Position numbers and translations under genes: made by a program. A stretch of 5,979 bases of DNA from DAOTXK01 sp034435395 (GTDB lineage: Bacteria; Chloroflexota; Anaerolineae; Aggregatilineales; Ch27): assembly GCA_034435395.1 (NCBI GenBank), contig DAOTXK010000113.1:1-5979 (forward strand). Reading direction: 5' to 3'. The notes beneath the pieces are model-generated. The model did no database searches and had not been told where the DNA came from. It saw only the letters and a list, made by a program, of their open reading frames with translations. This document shows positions 1 through 4,673 of this stretch, one piece after another; within the stretch, counting starts at the first letter, position 1, and each line of letters begins with the position of its first letter.

Positions 1-50
1 AGCTTCACTAGGTTGTTGAGTAATTCGGGATTTTGTGTGATAGTAGTCAT
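1..50 (-). CDS. Possible start of an unidentified minus-strand gene (partial)
   Basis: An ATG on the minus strand at 50-48 opens a frame that stays open to the window edge and reads MTTITQNPELLNNLVK. Only 16 codons are visible, so no family can be assigned. The hydrophilic, Asn- and Leu-rich start looks like a genuine protein N-terminus. The DNA here is clearly less GC-rich than the rest of the window. Support comes from context: it follows the likely terminator of the SH3b gene, and a plausible promoter (119-97) sits 47 bases upstream of the ATG. Against it, no clear Shine-Dalgarno precedes the ATG, and a 16-codon open frame is weak evidence alone. Confidence 0.3.
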   Translation of the reverse strand, partial: MTTITQNPELLNNLVK

Positions 51-96
51 GGGATGGCACTCGGTTCGCTCGGTCTGAAACCTTAAGCTACACCGA

Positions 97-124
97 ATGC
101 TATCCCGTCTGCAAAATAAGCCAA
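97..124 (-). promoter_or_regulatory. Candidate sigma70-like promoter for the partial gene at 1-50
   Basis: On the minus strand, TTGGCT (124-119) and TAGCAT (102-97) are separated by 16 bases. Each hexamer matches the consensus at four of six positions. It lies between the hairpin at 130-157 and the ATG at 50, in an AT-richer stretch. The implied leader is about 40 bases. This is assigned by eye only. Confidence 0.28.
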
Positions 125-129
125 ACTCC

Positions 130-157
130 AGAGGAGCGACCGACCGGTCGCTCCTTT
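130..157 (-). terminator. Hairpin, probable transcription terminator after the SH3b gene
   Basis: AGGAGCGACC (132-141) and GGTCGCTCCT (146-155) form a perfect 10-bp stem with a GACC loop. A G-T pair and an A-T pair extend it to 12 bp (130-157). It begins about 30 bases past the stop of the minus-strand SH3b gene. The minus strand downstream of it is moderately T-rich (GTTTGGCTTATTTT) rather than a clean U-tract, so termination is likely but not textbook. The hairpin could also work on the plus strand, where CCTTTC follows, but no plus-strand gene is seen there. Confidence 0.6.
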
Positions 158-186
158 CGCTGGCACGCGGCGACGCTGAATGGCCC

Positions 187-1710
187 CTACTCCAGCGGGG
201 TGAGCTGATGGAAGTTCATGATCCCCAGGTTACGCCCGCAGTCGCCGGGGAAGGCGACCAGCTTGGGGTCGGAGACGCGCCGCTCGTCCTGGAACAGCGT
301 CACCCGGTAGACGTAGGTGTTCGGGCCGTCCGCCAGTTTGATCTCCCAGCCGGAGGGGCCGTAAGCCGTCGCCCCGCCGGACACCGTTTGCAGGATCAGC
401 GTCTGGTCGGTCACGCCCTCCACCCGGACGGTGTAACCGATCAGCGGCTCGCCGCTCATCCCCAGAATCTGCCCGCCGATGCCCTGCCAGTTGCAGCCCA
501 GTTCAGGATGGGTGAACTGGGCGCTGAAGATCACGCGGTTGCCCTCCAGCCCGAAGGCCATGAGGTCCGGCAGGCGCGGGGGCGCGGTCACGGTGGGCAC
601 CTGCGGGACCGGCGTCAGGGCGGGCGGCGGCGGGGTGGGCGTCGGCACCAGCCCCAGCGCCAGGATCATATCGCGGGCGTTCTGGTAGCCCCGCCGGGCG
701 TTGCGGACCGCCTCCAGCGCGGGCGCGATCAGTTGCTCGCCGCCGGGGTAATGCCGCTCCTGCAGGTCGCACCACTGTTCCCACAGCTCGATGGCCCGGC
801 CGGTTTCTTCCAGCCCTTCGTTTAAGGCTGCGATCACCGGGTCCATCTCCGGATAAGCGTTGAGGTCCTGGTCGCGGGGGATGTACGGCTGGGGGTTGCC
901 GAGTTGAAACAGGCACATCCGCTGCGCGCCACGGGCGATGCTGCTCCACACCCCAGATACGATGTCCAGCCGGTTGATGCTCAGGTCGATGTGCAGCAGC
1001 ATGGCCGTCATCAGCGCTTCGCGGGCGGCGGAGGGGCCGATCTCCGGATCGTTGATGGGCGGCCCGTCGGCCACGATGCCCCACTCCGGGGCCCACGTGA
1101 TATCCCCCGCCCGCCACTCGATGAACACCTCCCCCAGGTTGGCGATCCAGCCCAGCGTCCCCCGGTAATTCACCTGGAGCCACTGGCCGTCCGGCGACCG
1201 CCCGGTGACGGACACGATCTCGTAGCGCGGCACATTGCCGATCATGTAATAACCTTCGCTGGGGCCAGCCCGCAGGCGGATGCCGCTCTCCGGCAGCCGG
1301 ATGGACGCCGGGCCAGCCGCCCCGCTGGGACCGGCGCGCGGCCCATCGCCCAGGTCGAAGGGCACGGTCGTCGGATCGGCATAAGGCAGGACCTGCGGGT
1401 TGCCGGTGACGACCACCACTTCCTCGTTGACCCAGCCTTCCGCCCCAAAAAAGTTGATGCGGAACCACTGGCCGCGCCGGCTGCGGTACTGGCCGGTCGC
1501 CGGGACGACCTGCCCCCGCGCCAGCACGCCGACCACCTCGCGGCCAATGGCCGGGGCCACGCGGACGTTGATCCGCTCGCGGTTGGGGGTGACGGTCACG
1601 CCGAAGTCCTGCGCCTGGCCGGTCTGGCGCGGTGTTACCAGCGCGCCCGCCACGATCGCGACCGTCAGAACCAGCGAAAGATAGGAGAGATAGCGCTTCA
1701 GGTTACGCAT
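187..1710 (-). CDS. Secreted tandem-SH3b protein A with one helical repeat domain
   Basis: This 507-residue exported protein has no known specific function. Residues 2-6 are basic, 8-24 are hydrophobic, and GQAQ near 31-34 suggests signal-peptide cleavage. Two bacterial SH3 domains follow (about 36-101 and 136-198), each with the INVR/IRLRAGP start and the GxxGW end typical of the family. Next comes an Ala/Leu-rich helical domain (about 232-352), a Pro/Thr linker (356-380) and a C-terminal beta-type domain (about 381-507) with Cys406 and Cys491. Bacterial SH3 domains often bind wall peptides, so a cell-surface role is inferred. The ATG at 1710 was chosen because it places the signal peptide at the N-terminus. 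An in-frame GTG at 1833 would add 41 Pro/Arg/Gly-rich residues that look non-coding. No strong Shine-Dalgarno precedes 1710, so the start is only moderately certain. The protein is a paralogue of protein B at 2593-4452. Confidence 0.9.
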   Translation of the reverse strand: MRNLKRYLSYLSLVLTVAIVAGALVTPRQTGQAQDFGVTVTPNRERINVRVAPAIGREVVGVLARGQVVPATGQYRSRRGQWFRINFFGAEGWVNEEVVVVTGNPQVLPYADPTTVPFDLGDGPRAGPSGAAGPASIRLPESGIRLRAGPSEGYYMIGNVPRYEIVSVTGRSPDGQWLQVNYRGTLGWIANLGEVFIEWRAGDITWAPEWGIVADGPPINDPEIGPSAAREALMTAMLLHIDLSINRLDIVSGVWSSIARGAQRMCLFQLGNPQPYIPRDQDLNAYPEMDPVIAALNEGLEETGRAIELWEQWCDLQERHYPGGEQLIAPALEAVRNARRGYQNARDMILALGLVPTPTPPPPALTPVPQVPTVTAPPRLPDLMAFGLEGNRVIFSAQFTHPELGCNWQGIGGQILGMSGEPLIGYTVRVEGVTDQTLILQTVSGGATAYGPSGWEIKLADGPNTYVYRVTLFQDERRVSDPKLVAFPGDCGRNLGIMNFHQLTPLE

Positions 1711-1957
1711 GGTTTGCTCGCCAGGGCATCCGTCTAAGCCAGGCCGTGCGCGGCTGCTGGCAGGGGTTCCCGATCCACCGGGTGGCCGCCCGACCCTGAG
1801 CGCCCCCAGCGCGCGCGCCGGTCGATCCCGCACCGGTCGGGGAGCCTCCCGCGCCCTCTGCCTGCGCCGCAGTCAGCTCAATGGTAGGCGTCTTGCCCCC
1901 ACACCGCAACTCCCCCTCAGGCGCGCGGTGGTGGCTCCGGTACGCGACTCCGTGTCC
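1711..1957. other. 247-base intergenic gap, no gene identified
   Basis: This stretch lies between the stop of the acetyltransferase gene and the start of SH3b protein A. It is GC-rich, and short frames cross it on both strands, but none has family resemblance or a good ribosome-binding site. I see no strong terminator hairpin. A weak minus-strand promoter candidate (1909-1881) is the only regulatory signal, so protein A may have its own transcript or be read through from upstream. Confidence 0.6.
1881..1909 (-). promoter_or_regulatory. Weak candidate promoter for SH3b protein A
   Basis: On the minus strand TTGCGG (1909-1904) is followed after 17 bases by TACCAT (1886-1881). The -10 matches consensus at four of six positions and the -35 at three. 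The spacing is ideal, but the leader to the ATG at 1710 would be long, about 165 bases. Such matches arise by chance, so this is only a suggestion. Confidence 0.2.
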
Positions 1958-2545
1958 CTACCCGACCCGGTACCGCAGAATCGGCCTGATGGCCGAGCGG
2001 CGGGCCACTTCCTGGAATCCCAGCCGGATGAACGTGCGGTAGACGCCGGTGAAGATTTGGAGCGACGGGTCCCGGCTGTTCTCCGGGATGGCCGGATAGG
2101 CTTCGATGAGGCGCGCCCCCTGCTCTCCGGCATAGGCGATGGCCGCCTGGATCAGCGCCTCCATCACCCCCTGTCTCCGGTACGGCTCCGCAATAAAAAA
2201 ACAGACGATGGACCAGGTCGGCTGGTCGTCGACTCGCTTGAGCGTGGGCGACCGATCCAGCACCGGGAAGGACTCACGCGGGGCTACCGCGCACCAGCCA
2301 ATCGGGCGGTCGTCCAGGTACGCCAGGAGGCCAGGGACTTTGCCCGCTTCCAGGAGGCGTCGGAACGCCTGCCGGTTGCCCTCGCCGTACTGCGCCTGGA
2401 ATTCGGCCCGCCTGACCCGCCACCACATACACCAGCACCCGTGGTTTTTGCCCATCTGACCGAACAGCGCCTGCACATCGTCCCAGGTGTCGAGGCTCGC
2501 CGGTTTGAAGGCCAGCCGTTCTCTCGACAAGGGTTCGGGTGCCAT
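1958..2545 (-). CDS. GNAT-family N-acetyltransferase
   Basis: This 195-residue cytoplasmic enzyme is predicted to transfer an acetyl group from acetyl-CoA to an unknown amine. The GNAT core is visible. A beta-strand (SIVCFF, 112-117) leads into the acetyl-CoA pyrophosphate-binding loop YRRQGV (122-127) and a helix (128-139). The C-terminal segment has FIRLGFQEV (172-180) followed by ARRSAIRPILRY, the usual end of one GNAT subgroup. In the loop, the last small residue of the classic R-x-x-G-x-G/A pattern is Met128. The N-terminal part has an unusual aromatic and Cys cluster, HGCWCMWWR (35-43), which I recall from related uncharacterised GNAT proteins and which may line the substrate pocket. 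Length is normal for the family. The start is fixed by a GGAGG Shine-Dalgarno 9 bases upstream. It lies 47 bases after protein B, with no terminator seen between them, so co-transcription is likely. Confidence 0.9.
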   Translation of the reverse strand: MAPEPLSRERLAFKPASLDTWDDVQALFGQMGKNHGCWCMWWRVRRAEFQAQYGEGNRQAFRRLLEAGKVPGLLAYLDDRPIGWCAVAPRESFPVLDRSPTLKRVDDQPTWSIVCFFIAEPYRRQGVMEALIQAAIAYAGEQGARLIEAYPAIPENSRDPSLQIFTGVYRTFIRLGFQEVARRSAIRPILRYRVG

Positions 2546-2564
2546 GTCAGACGACCTCCCTGAC
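2546..2564 (-). promoter_or_regulatory. Shine-Dalgarno of the GNAT gene, placed in a small hairpin loop
   Basis: On the minus strand GTCAG (2564-2560) and CTGAC (2550-2546) can pair as a 5-bp stem directly before the ATG. The GGAGG ribosome-binding sequence (2559-2555) sits exposed in the 9-base loop. The Shine-Dalgarno decides the start at 2545. Whether the short stem forms or matters is unknown. Confidence 0.5.
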
Positions 2565-2592
2565 GGGCGCGCGGGTGAGGACTGGCAGCGGC

Positions 2593-4452
2593 TCAGTTTA
2601 ATGCCCGGAACGTCACCCGCACCACGTTAAATTCGCAGCCGTCCGGGAACTCGATCCGCTGGTCCGGCGAGAGCGGGTTGCCGTAGGCGTCCTCGATGCG
2701 CGCCGTGTAGGTGTTGTGCGGGGCGGCGTCCGCCCGGATCGGCACCTCGAACCCGGCCTCGCCGTAGCGTCTATCCCGCCCGCTGATGGTGTGCACGTCC
2801 AGACCGGGGCCGTAGACGTGGATGTGCGTCGCCGGGCGCGGGCTGCCATCGGCGTTTAACACCTCCCCAGCCACGCCGAACCAGGCGCACGACGGGTGCA
2901 CGCTGCTGCGGGCCACCGTCGCCTCGACCGAGTAGGCGAAGCTCGGCGTCGGGGTGGCGGTGAAGGTCGGCGTGTAGGGCGGGTGCAGGATGGCGGCGAT
3001 GGTCGGGTCCGGGGTGGCGGTCGGCGCGGGGACCAGGAAGCCCGGCTGGCCGTAAGCCGCGTTCAGATACACGTCGCGCACGTCGTTCAGGATTTGCCGC
3101 GCCTGAAGCATGGTGTTGTAGCCGTTGGCCCCGTTTTCGGCGGGCATGACGTACCCCAGCGTGGAGGTGAACTGGGCGCATTCGTTCGCCCATAGCTGGA
3201 TCGCCTGCCGCAGCACGGCCAGGCCCTCGTTGAGCCGGTTCACCAGCGGGATCAGGTCGGGATAGGCGGCCTGCTCCCAGGCGGTCAGCGCATAGTCCGG
3301 CGGCTGCTGCGGCAGGTTGACGCACGGCGGCGCGTCCGTCACCCCGAAGCGCACGTCCAGCCAGATGGCCTCGATGCGTTCGAACTGGTCCTGGGCATAG
3401 TTGACGTGGGCGTGGATGGCCATGATCTCCACCGCCCGGCTGCGCGTGATGCGGAACTGGACCTCGTCAAAGGCAGCGCGGGCCCGCTCGACCGCCGCCG
3501 GCCCGCCCGCGATGGCGATGCCGGGGACGTTATCCGGCGCGCCCAGGCAGGCGTCCATCCACCACTGGACGGCGTTGTTCAGGTCGTTGATCCCCTGGTT
3601 GAGCCGGGCCACGGCCTCGATCAGGTCGGGGTAGGCGTTGCGCTCGACCGAGCCTAGCCAGTACGTGTCCACCACCGGCGGCGCGGAGCAGGTCAGAGGC
3701 CAGTGCCCGACCTGCAACGCCTCCCAGGCGGCGGCGATCACGTTCAGCGTGGCCCTGGCCTGGTCCAGATGGCGGCGGATCTCATCCACCACCAGGAAGC
3801 GGTCGCGGGCGTTGGCGTCGGACAGCCGCACGCCGGTATCCGCCGCTGGCGGGATCACCGGCAGGTTGCTCACACTGACCTGGTCTGGAGCCTGGAAGAT
3901 CAGGTGCTCCATCGCCACCCAGCCGACCAGCCCCTCCCAGGAGACCTGCACCCACCGCCCGCTGGCCGTCCGCCCGCTGACCGTCACCTCGGCATAGCGC
4001 GGCAGGTTCTGGAGGATGGGATACGCCGTGCTGGGACCGGCCCGCAGGGCCAGGCCGCTGTCTTCCAGCCGGGCGGTGATCGGGCTGCCCAGGCTGCCGC
4101 CGCCCGCGCTGGGCACGGTGTTGCTGTTGTAGGGGATGGTGCGCGGATCGGCCAGCGGCAGGCTGTTGAGGTCGCCGCTGACCTCCACCACCAGCCGCGC
4201 CACCCACCCCTCACCGCCCAGATAATCGATCCGCACCCATTCGCCGTCCACCGAGCGCCCGGTGGCGGTCATGACATCGCCCGGCTCCATGCTGCCGATC
4301 ACCGTCGCACCGATGGCCGGCCACAGCCGCACGTTGATGTACGCCCGGTTCGGCGTGACCGTCACCGGCCCCTGCGCCTGGCTGAGCGCCGGGAAGAGCA
4401 GGCCCACGGCGATCACCACCAGCATCGCCCCCACCAGCGCACGTTTGAACAT
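2593..4452 (-). CDS. Secreted tandem-SH3b protein B with two helical repeat domains
   Basis: This 619-residue exported protein has no known specific function. Its signal peptide is basic at 3-4, hydrophobic at 6-22, and has a likely cleavage after SQA near 26. Two bacterial SH3 domains follow (about 30-92 and 126-188). They are joined by a linker containing LPLADPRTIPY, which closely matches LPYADPTTVPF in protein A. Two copies of an approximately 120-residue helical domain come next (about 220-336 and 341-466), then a Pro/Thr stretch (476-503) and a C-terminal domain (about 516-619) with Cys522 and Cys606. A surface or wall-associated role is inferred from the export signal and SH3b modules. 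The ATG at 4452 is preferred over the in-frame TTG at 4476 because it has a GAGGGA ribosome-binding site 8 bases upstream and gives a standard signal peptide. It is the first gene of the minus-strand block and is divergent from the Lon-like gene. Confidence 0.9.
   Translation of the reverse strand: MFKRALVGAMLVVIAVGLLFPALSQAQGPVTVTPNRAYINVRLWPAIGATVIGSMEPGDVMTATGRSVDGEWVRIDYLGGEGWVARLVVEVSGDLNSLPLADPRTIPYNSNTVPSAGGGSLGSPITARLEDSGLALRAGPSTAYPILQNLPRYAEVTVSGRTASGRWVQVSWEGLVGWVAMEHLIFQAPDQVSVSNLPVIPPAADTGVRLSDANARDRFLVVDEIRRHLDQARATLNVIAAAWEALQVGHWPLTCSAPPVVDTYWLGSVERNAYPDLIEAVARLNQGINDLNNAVQWWMDACLGAPDNVPGIAIAGGPAAVERARAAFDEVQFRITRSRAVEIMAIHAHVNYAQDQFERIEAIWLDVRFGVTDAPPCVNLPQQPPDYALTAWEQAAYPDLIPLVNRLNEGLAVLRQAIQLWANECAQFTSTLGYVMPAENGANGYNTMLQARQILNDVRDVYLNAAYGQPGFLVPAPTATPDPTIAAILHPPYTPTFTATPTPSFAYSVEATVARSSVHPSCAWFGVAGEVLNADGSPRPATHIHVYGPGLDVHTISGRDRRYGEAGFEVPIRADAAPHNTYTARIEDAYGNPLSPDQRIEFPDGCEFNVVRVTFRALN
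3055..3795 (-). repeat. Tandem duplication of a helical domain inside protein B
   Basis: Copy 1 (3795-3445, residues 220-336) and copy 2 (3432-3055, residues 341-466) share a fixed residue pattern. It runs His, then Trp 15 residues later, then a Cys, then Tyr-Pro-Asp-Leu, Leu-Asn-x-Gly and Trp-x3-Cys. In both copies the Tyr to second Cys distance is 28 residues. The copies have diverged elsewhere, so the duplication is old. The single copy in protein A (1017-655) has the same pattern. The Cys pair may form a disulfide, as expected for an exported protein. Confidence 0.75.
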
Positions 4453-4503
4453 CAGTCCCGTCCCTCGCCCCCTCAAACCGCCTGACGGCTCACCAACGCC
4501 TTC

Positions 4504-4512
4504 AGTTTAGCA
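4504..4512 (-). promoter_or_regulatory. Weak candidate extended -10 for SH3b protein B
   Basis: On the minus strand TGC followed by TAAACT (4509-4504) resembles an extended -10 element, with four of six matches in the hexamer. No convincing -35 lies at the right distance. The implied leader is about 45 bases. This is the best candidate in the divergent region, but it is not strong. Confidence 0.22.
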
Positions 4513-4547
4513 CAGCCCGCCAATCTGGGCACGGCCCGAAAAGGGGA

Positions 4548-4562
4548 GCGACCGATTGTCGC
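4548..4562. repeat. Small inverted repeat overlapping the -35 of the Lon-like gene
   Basis: GCGAC (4548-4552) and GTCGC (4558-4562) flank CGATT. The right arm overlaps the proposed -35 hexamer (4556-4561), so it could be an operator. The sequence GGAGCGACCGA (4545-4555) occurs identically in the terminator hairpin at 133-143. A five-bp arm is short and could be chance. Confidence 0.35.
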
Positions 4563-4585
4563 CCGCCCCCCGCCTGATCTATACT
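4556..4585 (+). promoter_or_regulatory. Probable sigma70-like promoter of the Lon-like gene
   Basis: TTGTCG (4556-4561) and TATACT (4580-4585) are separated by 18 bases. The -10 matches consensus at five of six positions and the -35 at four. In such GC-rich DNA the TATACT stands out. Transcription would start near 4592, giving a leader of about 82 bases that contains the hairpin at 4612-4648. Confidence 0.5.
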
Positions 4586-4611
4586 GGTGAGGCGTTCGGC
4601 TTCCAGCCGGA

Positions 4612-4648
4612 CAGCGGTCAGCGGGTCCCAACCCGACGCTGACCGCTG
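4612..4648 (+). promoter_or_regulatory. Leader hairpin upstream of the Lon-like gene
   Basis: CAGCGGTCAGCG (4612-4623) and CGCTGACCGCTG (4637-4648) are perfect 12-base complements around a 13-base loop. Inside it, CGGGT (4622-4626) can alternatively pair with ACCCG (4631-4635). A smaller hairpin, CGGC/GCCG (4597-4609), precedes it. Both neighbouring genes start outward from this region, so it is not the terminator of either. It lies 13 bases before the AAGGAG site and has no T-tract. It could tune translation or mRNA stability, or be a DNA-binding palindrome. It matches no riboswitch class I know. Confidence 0.5.
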
Positions 4649-4661
4649 ATCGCCAGCCGCT

Positions 4662-4667
4662 AAGGAG
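4662..4667 (+). promoter_or_regulatory. Ribosome-binding site of the Lon-like gene
   Basis: AAGGAG lies 6 bases before the ATG at 4674. It is a near-consensus Shine-Dalgarno and supports this start over internal Met codons. Confidence 0.8.
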
Positions 4668-4673
4668 CTTCGT

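Noticed and set aside
904..1737. 277-codon plus-strand open frame opposite SH3b protein A
   Set aside because: It is the antisense shadow of a well-supported SH3b gene. The translation is rich in Pro, Arg, His and Asp with no domain pattern.
1711..1833. N-terminal extension of SH3b protein A from the GTG at 1833
   Set aside because: The extra 41 residues are Pro/Arg/Gly-rich and would bury the signal peptide internally. The ATG at 1710 gives a standard exported protein.
1876..1890. tRNA D-arm-like string AGCTCAATGGTAGG
   Set aside because: The D-stem does not close. No acceptor stem, anticodon stem or GGTTCGAATCC-type T-arm follows at the right distance, so it is not a tRNA gene.
3703..4485. 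260-codon plus-strand open frame opposite SH3b protein B
   Set aside because: It is an antisense shadow with a His/Arg/Pro-rich, low-information translation and no ribosome-binding site support.
4507..4513. TTAGCAC, resembling the left half of a CIRCE heat-shock operator
   Set aside because: The required right half GAGTGCTAA is absent at the nine-base spacing, so there is no support for HrcA control.
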